From Mesorhizobium sp. ORS 3324 (lineage in GTDB: Bacteria > Pseudomonadota > Alphaproteobacteria > Rhizobiales > Rhizobiaceae), in NCBI GenBank assembly GCA_000824825.2, contig LM655199.1:124001-188000 (forward strand): a stretch of DNA of 64,000 bases. Direction: 5' to 3'. Position numbers and translations under genes: made by a program. Under the pieces are notes generated by a model that saw nothing but the letters and a program-made list of their open reading frames with translations, was not told where the DNA came from and made no database searches. Below, in pieces: positions 50,563 through 59,138 of the stretch; within the stretch, counting starts at the first letter, position 1, and the number at the start of each line of letters is the position of its first letter.

Positions 50563-52629
50563 GTGGGGGCAGAAGCTGGAAAGGAGTTCGGAACGCAAAA
50601 AACCTTTCAGGACGGGTTTATTGCGAACGAACGCGTGTCATCCGGATTGGCCGCTATGGCGCATGCGGAAGCGTACGAACCCCGCTGTGAGCCGGGGCCT
50701 GACGAGCTCCGCATCCTTTACCGGACGGAAGCCCAGGCCAAGCGAAGGGCGGAAGCCAGGCCAGGGCTATGGATCGCCGTTGCGATCTATCTGCTGTTCT
50801 CGGCAACGGATCTGCTGCTGATACCGGATGTGGCTGCCTATACGATTGTGGCGCGCTTCGCTGTCGGCATCACTGCGCTGTTGACTTTGGAAGAACAGCT
50901 TCGCCGTGGGGTCGCAACGGAATGGCTCGATGTGACTTGCGCAGGGGCCATTATCTTTGGCTATATCGGGTGGCTTTTCCCGGCGTTTACGGGCGCCGAC
51001 AAAGAAAGCGTCGCTTACTACATGGTGTTTGGCACAATTTTCATGATGAGTGCCAATCTGTTCTTCACGTTAAGCTTTAGATTGTCGATTGTTACGTCAA
51101 CGATAATACTTAGTATATTATATGTGGTAAATTACTTTGTACCGGCCACGCTAACATACAAACTGGTATTTGGAACCTTCTACGTGTCGTGCTTCACGTT
51201 CACGTCATATGTGAACTGGAAGCTGAATGTGGAACGTTACAACGTCTTCCTGAACGCCTTGGAAGCCAAAATTCAGCACCACGAGGCCACCGAACGCGGC
51301 AAGGCCCTGCTGCGACTGTCACGGACGGATCCGCTTACAGGTCTGGAGAATCGGCGGGCGATCGACGAGAAGCTGCGCGACTACTGGAACGACTGGCAAA
51401 GGCTTGGCAACCGTTTTGCTGCGCTCCTCATCGATGTGGACTTCTTCAAGAAATTCAACGACTGTTACGGCCATCAGGAAGGCGATCGTTGCCTGATCCA
51501 TGTCGCCAATGCCCTTAGCGATCTTGTCAAACAGTATGATGGCTCGATCGGACGCTATGGCGGTGAGGAATTCATCGTTCTGGCCCGCATGGACAAAAAA
51601 GACCAGGTCGCGGATCTTGCGGAAGCCATTTGCCGCACGGTGGAGAATCTTGGGCTTGCCCACGAGTTGCGGCGCGACGGTATCTCGATAGTCACGGCGA
51701 GCGTCGGCGCCGCCTTCACCAGGGTGCAGGCCGGCGCCAAGCTGGAAAAGATCATTCACGAAGCCGATCGCGCGCTCTATCTGGCAAAAGCCGGCGGCAG
51801 GAATTGTGCCCGGCTGTTTGATCCGACGGATCCCCAGAGCAGCGACGAGAGTGAGAACATCGCGGCCTTGCTGAAGATCGCGATTGGCCAGAATCTCGTC
51901 TCGCTCGTTTATCAACCCATCCAAGATGTCGCGTCGGGCAAGGTTGACGCCGTGGAGGCCTTGATGCGCCTCAAGATGCTCGATGGCACTTTGGTCCCGC
52001 CGAGCCTGTTCATCCCCGTGGCGGAAAGGACCGGCGCTATCCTGGAACTCGGGCGCTGGGCGATAAGGACGGTGTGCAACGAGCTCCTGGCGGACGATCA
52101 CATCCGCGTCGTCAGCGTCAATGTCTCTCCGATTCAGCTCAAGACACCTGGTTTCGCAACCTCTGTCGCCGGCATCCTGGGCGAGACCGGCGTGGCCGGC
52201 AGCAGGCTGGCCTTCGAGATCACCGAAGGCCTCGAGATGGAGATGCATTCGGATGTTCTGCGTTGCATCAACGACTTGAAGGTGCTGGGGATCAAGATAT
52301 GGCTTGATGACTTCGGAACGGGCTTCGCAGGCCTTTCGTGGCTTCGTCTCATCGATTTCGACACGGTCAAGATCGACCGCTCGTTCCTTCACGACTGCGC
52401 CACGCCGAAGGGCATGGCAATGCTCCAGGACATTATTGCCCTGGTCCGCAATCGCGGCCACAAGATCCTGGTCGAGGGGGTGGAAACCGACGAGCAGATG
52501 GCGCTTATGCGCGAGTTCGGCATCGACAAGGTTCAAGGCTATCGTGTCGGCCGCCCCGCTCCCGCCACAAGTTTCCAGGTAAGGCGGGCCGTCCAGAAAC
52601 GTCCGTTTACCGTCCTCAAGTCCGCATGA
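50563..52629 (+). CDS. Membrane-bound GGDEF-EAL protein (cyclic di-GMP turnover)
   Basis: A 688-residue protein: N-terminal membrane module with about six spans (about 68-225), GGDEF domain with active-site GGEEF (333-337), then EAL domain with EAL (465-467), NVSP, FEITE, DDFGTG, KIDRSF, EGVET and QGY motifs all present. The expected cyclase inhibitory RxxD site reads KQYD, so product inhibition may be lost. It could make and degrade c-di-GMP. The GTG start at 50563 is chosen because AAGGAG lies 9 bases upstream. CtrA sites upstream suggest cell-cycle control. The N-terminal membrane module is unusually AT-rich (about 51060-51190). Confidence 0.9.
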   Translation: MGAEAGKEFGTQKTFQDGFIANERVSSGLAAMAHAEAYEPRCEPGPDELRILYRTEAQAKRRAEARPGLWIAVAIYLLFSATDLLLIPDVAAYTIVARFAVGITALLTLEEQLRRGVATEWLDVTCAGAIIFGYIGWLFPAFTGADKESVAYYMVFGTIFMMSANLFFTLSFRLSIVTSTIILSILYVVNYFVPATLTYKLVFGTFYVSCFTFTSYVNWKLNVERYNVFLNALEAKIQHHEATERGKALLRLSRTDPLTGLENRRAIDEKLRDYWNDWQRLGNRFAALLIDVDFFKKFNDCYGHQEGDRCLIHVANALSDLVKQYDGSIGRYGGEEFIVLARMDKKDQVADLAEAICRTVENLGLAHELRRDGISIVTASVGAAFTRVQAGAKLEKIIHEADRALYLAKAGGRNCARLFDPTDPQSSDESENIAALLKIAIGQNLVSLVYQPIQDVASGKVDAVEALMRLKMLDGTLVPPSLFIPVAERTGAILELGRWAIRTVCNELLADDHIRVVSVNVSPIQLKTPGFATSVAGILGETGVAGSRLAFEITEGLEMEMHSDVLRCINDLKVLGIKIWLDDFGTGFAGLSWLRLIDFDTVKIDRSFLHDCATPKGMAMLQDIIALVRNRGHKILVEGVETDEQMALMREFGIDKVQGYRVGRPAPATSFQVRRAVQKRPFTVLKSA

Positions 52630-52943
52630 CAGCAGTGCAGGTTGTGGGCGCCCTGAGCCCTTTCCGACATTTGGCCTAGGCCGCTACCCCGGCCGTCGGG
52701 TTAAAGCAAAGTTCCGGCCCTCCGTATCCAATTGTCCTGCCGTGGCGGCAGATATTTACGGCGCGCCTGTCAGCCGCGCGATGTTGAGGGAGATGCTGAC
52801 GCTCCCGAACTTCGACGTCATGAACAGAGAAACGGAACAAGAACAACGGGACATTAGACAAGACATCAACTTTGTGGCGACCGGAGCTACACCAGCGGGC
52901 TGCAAACGGGTATCAATCGTCGCGACGTCATGCTTCGGGGGTC
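52630..52943. other. Intergenic region before the five-gene SWIM/MoxR/vWA operon
   Basis: 314 bases without a convincing gene; short frames on both strands lack ribosome-binding sites. It must contain the promoter of the five-gene operon, but I see no clear -35/-10. A 10-base direct repeat, CGACGTCATG, occurs at 52813-52822 and 52923-52932, each with a GACGTC palindrome; the second copy is 11 bases before the first start codon. Confidence 0.5.
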
Positions 52944-54356
52944 ATGAGGCGCGGCTTGCAGTTGGATTTGAAAACAATCGAGGCGCTCGCCCCCGACCAG
53001 GCATCGCTCGGCGCAGCAGCCAAGCTGACCAAGCGGTCGAATTGGCCGCGCCTCGAGATGAACGAACAGCTGGGCCTCATCTGGGGCGAATGCCAGGGCT
53101 CCGGGTCGAATCCCTACCGGGTCGTGTTCGACACCGGCGATCACGGCTACAAATGCACCTGTCCATCGCGAAAGTTCCCGTGCAAGCACATACTGGGGCT
53201 GATGTGGATCGGCGCCACGGCGCCCGCCAGCTTCGATCGCGTCGATCAGACGCCGGAATGGGTGAACGACTGGCTTGGTCGTCGCCGCAAGCCGGGGCAG
53301 CAGTCGGCGCCGACCGCAGCCAGTCCCGAAGGCAAAAGCATCGACGAGGCCTCGCGGCCCGGGCAAAGCGCTCCGGTCGAAGACGCCGCGGCCGTCGAAC
53401 GCCGCGAGGCGGCGCAGCGCAAGCGGGCCGAGGACACGCGAAGCGCCGTATCGGCCGCGCTCGATGAGCTGGATCAATGGATCGCCGATCAGCTCCGACT
53501 AGGCCTTGCCGGATTTGTCGACGCTTGCAGCGAGCGCTGCCGCCGCATTGCGGCGCGGCTCGTCGACCTCAAGGCGACCGCGCTCGCCGGGCGCATCGAC
53601 GAGCTGCCGGCGCGGCTGATGGCGCTGCGCAGCGAGGAGAAGCCGGATGCCGCGATCCGCGAGCTCGGCAAGCTGGTGCTTCTCGCCAAGGCCTGGCGCG
53701 CCATGCCCAACGATGCCGAGCTGAAACGGCTTGTGTCGACATCGGAGACACGCGAGCAGGTGCTCGCCAATCCACAGGCCGTGCAGGTCGAGAGCGATTG
53801 GGAAGTCCTTGGCGAGAAGATCGAAACCCGCCGCGACGGTCTCGTCAGCCACGCCACCTGGCTCCTCGATCTCGTGAGTTCAACCCCGCGATTTGCCGTC
53901 CTGCTCGACTTCTTTCCAGCCTCCGCTGGGCGGCGGTCCGGTGCCTTCGCGCCAGGAGACCGCTTCAAGGCGAGGCTGGTGTTCTATCCTTCCCGCAACC
54001 CGCTTCGCGCGTTGGTGGCGGAACGGCTGGGCGACGTGTCGCCGGGCACTTGGCCCGATTTCACCCTGGATGTCGCGGGCGATCCGCTTGCCGCTTACGC
54101 CGCCTTCCAGGATGACGCGCCATGGCTGGCCGACTGCCCAGTCATCCTGCCGCGGGGCGCGATCGCGCTTGACGAGAAGGACGGCGCCTGGTGGCAGGCA
54201 GCGAACGATCCGCATGGCATCGCCCTGCCTGTGGCCGGGTCCGTCAGCCAGACGTTGCTCGGCCTGGATCTCGCGGCAACGGCCGCGCTCTGGAACGGCG
54301 CCAGGCTCGAGCTTCTGGCTTCGCAAAGCAGCATCGGGAGGCTCGACCTGTCATGA
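52944..54356 (+). CDS. SWIM zinc-finger protein
   Basis: A 470-residue protein whose N-terminal third has a SWIM finger, CxCx(n)CxH: C71, C73, C80 and H82 in KCTCPSRKFPCKHILGL. SWIM fingers bind DNA or protein. After it come a polar Lys/Ala-rich linker (about 105-165) and a helical C-terminal region of about 300 residues without a recognised domain. ATG 52944 lies behind a CGGGGG sequence, and a TTG at 52872 is less likely. Its stop overlaps the next gene (ATGA). It is the first gene of the five-gene operon. Confidence 0.85.
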   Translation: MRRGLQLDLKTIEALAPDQASLGAAAKLTKRSNWPRLEMNEQLGLIWGECQGSGSNPYRVVFDTGDHGYKCTCPSRKFPCKHILGLMWIGATAPASFDRVDQTPEWVNDWLGRRRKPGQQSAPTAASPEGKSIDEASRPGQSAPVEDAAAVERREAAQRKRAEDTRSAVSAALDELDQWIADQLRLGLAGFVDACSERCRRIAARLVDLKATALAGRIDELPARLMALRSEEKPDAAIRELGKLVLLAKAWRAMPNDAELKRLVSTSETREQVLANPQAVQVESDWEVLGEKIETRRDGLVSHATWLLDLVSSTPRFAVLLDFFPASAGRRSGAFAPGDRFKARLVFYPSRNPLRALVAERLGDVSPGTWPDFTLDVAGDPLAAYAAFQDDAPWLADCPVILPRGAIALDEKDGAWWQAANDPHGIALPVAGSVSQTLLGLDLAATAALWNGARLELLASQSSIGRLDLS

Positions 54357-55780
54357 ACGAGCTCGAGCAGGCAGGCTTGGCGAGATTGCGCGACGGCTGG
54401 ATTTCCGGCGGGGCGATGTTCGAGCTCGCCCCGGTCGAGTGGAAGGAGGTCGCCGCGGCCTCGAGCCCCGACGAGCAGGAGCGGCGGCTTCTGGCCATCG
54501 CCGCGCAGGCGCTGGATGTCGCGCTTCGGCCGGCAGTGCCGAAGACTTTGAAGCGTCGCCCGCCGCTCCCGGTGCTCGCTCTGCCGATGCTTCCAGATCG
54601 CCTGCGGCCGCTGTTGCGGGCCGCGCTGAAGCATGCCGCCGACGCGAGGCGCAAGGCACTCGTCGTCAAGCTGGTCGCCAGCCGCGGCTTCGTCACCCAT
54701 CCAATGGATTGGATGCCGGCCGCGACCGACCAGACCGCGCCGGACGTTTATGCGCCGTGGGTCGACTGGCAGGCGAGCGCCGAACAGGGCCCGCATGAGA
54801 AGCTGAGTGCGGAAAACTGGGCCGATTCCTACCCCGCCGCGCGGCGCGTCGCACTCGCCGCACTGCGCAGAAGCGAGCCGGCGGTGGCCCGGCGGCTCAT
54901 CGAGACCAAAGCGCCGGCAGAATCGGCCGAAACCAGGCTGTCGCTGGTCGAGCTCATTCGCATCGGCCTCGGTCCGGACGATACGCCGTTCCTGAAGAGC
55001 CTTGCCGCCGACCGGTCCGGCAAGGTCCGCGAGCTGGCGGGCCGGATGCTGGCGATGTTAGGAGAGCATGGCGAGGGCGGACCGGATGTTCCGGTGGCCG
55101 AGCTCGCTGGCTTCATCGAGGAAGGCAAGGCCGGCTTCATCCGCCGCCGGACTACATTTGGCCCGGCGAAGACCAAATCGCATGTGCAGGAACAGCGCCG
55201 CGCCGAGCTGTTCGAGCTCTCCAACCTGGTCGATCTGGCCGCCCGGTTCGGCGTGACGGAGGCCGATTTCATAACCGGCTGGCAGTTCGGCACCGACAAC
55301 AATGCCGACGTCCATCTCGCGCGCATGGTCGTCGCCTCGGGCAGCGACGGCGCGGTCGTGCATATGGCCGACACGTTGATCGCCGCTGGCGGCAAGACGG
55401 CCCTCTTGGTGCTGCACCTGATGCCGCGCCTCGATACAGGCCGCCAGCGCGTCCTCATTCGCCAGATCCTCAAAGACGCGCAGTTTCCCGCCGCGCTCGG
55501 CCAGGCACAGGGCATAGACGCCGGTTGGCTGGACTGGGACGATCTTTCGAACGGACGCTTCCTCGCGGTGCTTCGGAACGGCATCTCCGCCAAGGAGGAT
55601 CCGGCGCGGCGGACCGCGGAGGAGATCGTCGAAACTGTCGGCTATCTGGCCACCGCGACTGCGGCGGCAAGATTCATCGACGAGGTCGTCGCCGCGGGCC
55701 TGCCGCCCGCATCGCCATCGCTCGGCCTGCTGCGGCTCAACGCGGCGCTGGCCGAAAACCCTTCCCAATCCGACAGATGA
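54353..55780 (+). CDS. DUF5691-family protein
   Basis: A 475-residue, mostly helical protein, recognised as DUF5691 by its usual place between a SWIM protein and a MoxR ATPase and by segments such as GFVTHPMDWMP and VYAPWVDWQ. The middle (about 170-260) looks like helical repeats (ARRVALAALRRSEPAVARRLIE..., LAADRSGKVRELAGRMLAML), suggesting a HEAT-like scaffold. There is no catalytic motif or signal peptide. It is translationally coupled to the SWIM gene, with a 19-base gap to the ATPase gene. Confidence 0.75.
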   Translation: MNELEQAGLARLRDGWISGGAMFELAPVEWKEVAAASSPDEQERRLLAIAAQALDVALRPAVPKTLKRRPPLPVLALPMLPDRLRPLLRAALKHAADARRKALVVKLVASRGFVTHPMDWMPAATDQTAPDVYAPWVDWQASAEQGPHEKLSAENWADSYPAARRVALAALRRSEPAVARRLIETKAPAESAETRLSLVELIRIGLGPDDTPFLKSLAADRSGKVRELAGRMLAMLGEHGEGGPDVPVAELAGFIEEGKAGFIRRRTTFGPAKTKSHVQEQRRAELFELSNLVDLAARFGVTEADFITGWQFGTDNNADVHLARMVVASGSDGAVVHMADTLIAAGGKTALLVLHLMPRLDTGRQRVLIRQILKDAQFPAALGQAQGIDAGWLDWDDLSNGRFLAVLRNGISAKEDPARRTAEEIVETVGYLATATAAARFIDEVVAAGLPPASPSLGLLRLNAALAENPSQSDR

Positions 55781-55799
55781 TGAACCCGGAGAAGATCGC

Positions 55800-56879
55800 A
55801 TGAACGCAGCCATCCGCCTCCCGGCCGAGCAGATCTATGCCGCCGAACTGCAGGCGCTCGCGCGCGACGACGACCGCCAGAAGCCTGCCGGCTGGAGCCT
55901 GTCGCCCAAAGCCGTCCTCACTTACCTGATGGGCGGCAAAGCGAACGACGGCACGGTGATTTCGCCGAAATATGTCGGCCGCAGGCAGTTGATGGAAACC
56001 GCGGTCGCAACGCTCGCGACCGACCGGGCGCTGCTTCTGCTCGGCGTCCCGGGAACGGCAAAATCCTGGGTCTCGGAGCATCTCGCTGGCGCCATCATGG
56101 GATGCTCGACGCTGATCGTGCAATGCACGGCCGGCACCGACGAGAACCAGATCCGCTATGGCTGGAACTATGCCCAGCTTCTCGCGAAGGGGCCGAGCCA
56201 GGAGGCGCTGGTGCCGACGCCGCTCTACCGCGCGATGCAGGAGGGCAAGCTCTGCCGGTTGGAAGAGCTGACGCGCATGGGCTCGGACGTGCAGGACACG
56301 CTGATCACCGTGCTTTCCGAAAAGATGATGCCGGTGCCGGAACTCAATACCTCGATCTATGCCCAGCGCGGCTTCAACATCATCGCCACCGCCAACAACC
56401 GCGACAAGGGCGTCAATGAACTCTCCTCGGCGCTGAAGCGCCGCTTCAATGTCGTGGTGCTGCCTCTGCCGGAGGATATGGCGGAAGAAGTCTCCATCGT
56501 CTCCAGGCGCGTCGGCGAGATGGCCGGCGGACTGGACCTGCCGGTGCCGAAGAATGTCGGCGAGGAGATCGCCCGCGTGCTCACCATTTTCCGCGAGCTG
56601 CGTTCCGGCGCGACGTCCGACGGCAAGGTGACGCTGAAGACGCCGTCGGGCTCGCTCTCCACCGCCGAGGCGATCGCCACCATGATCAGCGGCCTTAGCC
56701 AGGCGGCATGGTTCGACGGCGGCAAGCTCCATGCCGAAGGACTGGCGCCCAGCCTGGTCGGCGCGATCGTCAAGGATCCGGTCCAGGACAAGGTCGTGCT
56801 GGAGGAATATCTGGAGACGGTGCTGAAGAAGCGGCCGGACTATGCCGGCTATTACGCAGCGCTCAACGCTGCGATCTGA
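55800..56879 (+). CDS. MoxR-like AAA+ ATPase
   Basis: A 359-residue AAA+ protein. Walker A is GVPGTAKS (82-89), sensor 1 lies in NIIATANNRD (N200) and the arginine-finger region is ALKRRF (211-216). The Walker B position reads LCRLEEL, with Glu-Glu (155/156) in place of Asp-Glu. MoxR ATPases usually remodel or activate a partner together with a vWA protein, encoded two genes downstream. Only 3 bases separate it from the DUF5682 gene. Confidence 0.88.
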   Translation: MNAAIRLPAEQIYAAELQALARDDDRQKPAGWSLSPKAVLTYLMGGKANDGTVISPKYVGRRQLMETAVATLATDRALLLLGVPGTAKSWVSEHLAGAIMGCSTLIVQCTAGTDENQIRYGWNYAQLLAKGPSQEALVPTPLYRAMQEGKLCRLEELTRMGSDVQDTLITVLSEKMMPVPELNTSIYAQRGFNIIATANNRDKGVNELSSALKRRFNVVVLPLPEDMAEEVSIVSRRVGEMAGGLDLPVPKNVGEEIARVLTIFRELRSGATSDGKVTLKTPSGSLSTAEAIATMISGLSQAAWFDGGKLHAEGLAPSLVGAIVKDPVQDKVVLEEYLETVLKKRPDYAGYYAALNAAI

Positions 56880-56882
56880 GCC

Positions 56883-59138
56883 ATGACACGCGACGGCATC
56901 AGCTATTTCGGCATCCGCCACCATGGGCCAGGCTCCGCCGAGAGCCTGGTCAAGGCGTTGCAGGAGTTGCAGCCCGTCGCCGTGCTGATCGAAGGGCCGA
57001 CGGACGCCTCGCCGCTCCTGCCGCTGCTCGCCAGCCAAGAGATGAAGCCGCCGGTGGCTCTGCTCTGTTATCCGGAAGATGATCCCGCCGCGACGAGCTT
57101 TTGGCCCTTCGCCGAATTCTCTCCCGAATATCAGGCGCCGCTGTGGGCCGTCGCCAACAAGGCGGCGTTGCGTTTCATTGATCTGCCGTCCGCGGCACGC
57201 CTTGCCGAGAAGGCGCCTGAAAGTTCGACCGACACCGATGCCGAAGCGGAGATCACCGAAGGACAGGGCGAAGAAGCATCGCGTATCCACGATCCGATCG
57301 GCACCCTGGCGCGCGCCGCCGGTTATGAGGATGGCGAGAGCTGGTGGTCGGACATCATCGAGCAGAATCCCGAGCCCGGCCCGATCTTTGCGGCCATTGC
57401 CGACGCGATGAAGACGCTGCGCGACGGCGAGACTTCCATCGGCAAGTTCGAGGCCATGCGCGAGGCGCATATGCGGCTGGAGATCGCCGCCGCGCGAAAG
57501 GATTTCGACGGACCGCTGGCCGTCGTCTGCGGCGCTTGGCATGTGCCGGCCTTGCAGGCCACGCATACGCAAAAGAGCGACCAGGCGCTGCTCAAGGGCA
57601 TCGGCCGTCGCAAGACCATGATGACCTTCGCGCCATGGACCGGACCGCGGCTGGCGCTGGGCTATGGCTACGGCGCCGGCGTCGTCGCGCCAGGCTGGTG
57701 CAAGCATCTGTGGCAGACGCGCGGGCAGGATGACTCCTCGGTCCTGTGGCTCGCGCGGATCGCCGCGGTGCTTCGAGCGAAAGGCCACGTGATCTCCACC
57801 GCCTCGCTGATCGAGGCCGAGCGCCTGGCGCGGGCGCTCGCCGCCATCCGCGAACGGCCGAAACCCGGTTTCGAGGAACTGCGTGATGCATCGATCACCG
57901 CGCTATTCAACGGCGAGGCACTTCTTTGGAAGATGGTCGAGGCCGAGTTGCTGCTCGGCTGCGACGTCGGCGAGATCCCGCCCGACACGCCGCTTGCGCC
58001 GTTGATCGATGACCTGCAGCGCAACCAGAAAGCAGCCCGCCTGAAGCCCGAAGCGCTCGAGCGGGAACTTTCCATCGACCTCCGAAGCGAGAGCGGGCTT
58101 TTCCGCTCGACGCTGCTGCACCGGCTGAACGTGCTCGGCGTGAACTGGGGCAGTCTGACGGATGTCGGGCGCAGCCGCGGCACGTTCCGCGAGCGTTGGA
58201 TGCTGGCTTGGCAGCCGGAATATGCCGTCCGCCTGGTGGAGAACCTGATCTACGGACCGACTATCGAGAAGGCCGCCAACGGCCGCCTGGTCCAGATGAT
58301 CGGCGCCGCCGCGACGCTCGATGCGCTTGCCGCGCTGGTCCAGAGCGCGATTACCGCCGCCTTGAGCGAGGCGTCCGCGGCCGGCCTTGCCGCGCTGGAG
58401 GAAAAGGCGGCGGTGAGCAGTGAGTGCCTGGAAATCCTGGCCTCGGTGCGGCCGCTGGCTGACATCATCCGCTATGGCGAAGCGCGTAAGACCGAGACCG
58501 ACCGCCTTGCCGACCTGCTGGAACGGCTGATCATCGAAGGCTCGATCGCGCTGCCTTACGCGGCGCGCGACCTCGACGCGCAGGCGGCAGCAGCGCTGAT
58601 GGGCGCGCTGCGCAAGGCCGACGAGGCGATCCGGCTGGTGGAGCCGGACGAGCATGTCCTGGACGCCTGGCGGGGCGGCCTGGCCGCCGTGCTCGATTCG
58701 TCGCGCTCGACGGCGCTCGTCGCCGGTTGCGCGGCGCATCTGCTCTACGAGGCCGGGCGGCTCTCCGCCGAAACCACGGCCGATCTTTTGGCAAGGCGCC
58801 TGTCGCCCGGAACGCCGGTCGTAGACGCCGCCGCCTTCTTCGAAGGTTTCTTCAGCGGCGCCGGCCAGAGGCTGATCTATGACGAGGGGTTGCGTGGCGC
58901 TGTCGATGCCTGGCTGGCCTCGCTCGACGAGGAAGCCTTCGTTGCGCATCTGCCCTTGCTGCGTCGCGTCTTCTCCAACCTCGACAGTATGGAGCGCCGG
59001 CGGCTGATCGAGGCCGTGCTTGGCCGCCGAGCGAGCCTGCCCGCCGGGCTGACGCCGGCGCCCGACGGCGGCGAGGCCTGGCGCCGGCATTTTGGACTGC
59101 TTCGGAATCTCATCGCAGGGGGGGCCGGCCATGGATGA
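56883..59138 (+). CDS. DUF5682-family protein with EreA/ChaN-like N-terminal region
   Basis: A 751-residue soluble protein beginning ISYFGIRHHGPGSAESL (H13/H14), followed by VLIEGP (E37) and, much later, VVCGAWHVPAL (H220). Spaced acidic and histidine motifs like these, with REAHM upstream, resemble the EreA/ChaN/TraB superfamily of putative hydrolases; this is my inference. The C-terminal two thirds is helical. It overlaps the vWA gene by 8 bases. The function of this family is unknown; in this operon it may be the effector or client. Confidence 0.8.
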   Translation: MTRDGISYFGIRHHGPGSAESLVKALQELQPVAVLIEGPTDASPLLPLLASQEMKPPVALLCYPEDDPAATSFWPFAEFSPEYQAPLWAVANKAALRFIDLPSAARLAEKAPESSTDTDAEAEITEGQGEEASRIHDPIGTLARAAGYEDGESWWSDIIEQNPEPGPIFAAIADAMKTLRDGETSIGKFEAMREAHMRLEIAAARKDFDGPLAVVCGAWHVPALQATHTQKSDQALLKGIGRRKTMMTFAPWTGPRLALGYGYGAGVVAPGWCKHLWQTRGQDDSSVLWLARIAAVLRAKGHVISTASLIEAERLARALAAIRERPKPGFEELRDASITALFNGEALLWKMVEAELLLGCDVGEIPPDTPLAPLIDDLQRNQKAARLKPEALERELSIDLRSESGLFRSTLLHRLNVLGVNWGSLTDVGRSRGTFRERWMLAWQPEYAVRLVENLIYGPTIEKAANGRLVQMIGAAATLDALAALVQSAITAALSEASAAGLAALEEKAAVSSECLEILASVRPLADIIRYGEARKTETDRLADLLERLIIEGSIALPYAARDLDAQAAAALMGALRKADEAIRLVEPDEHVLDAWRGGLAAVLDSSRSTALVAGCAAHLLYEAGRLSAETTADLLARRLSPGTPVVDAAAFFEGFFSGAGQRLIYDEGLRGAVDAWLASLDEEAFVAHLPLLRRVFSNLDSMERRRLIEAVLGRRASLPAGLTPAPDGGEAWRRHFGLLRNLIAGGAGHG

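Noticed and set aside
52742..53467. 241-codon plus-strand frame before and inside the SWIM gene
   Set aside because: It overlaps the SWIM zinc-finger frame, which has clear domain support; this one has none.
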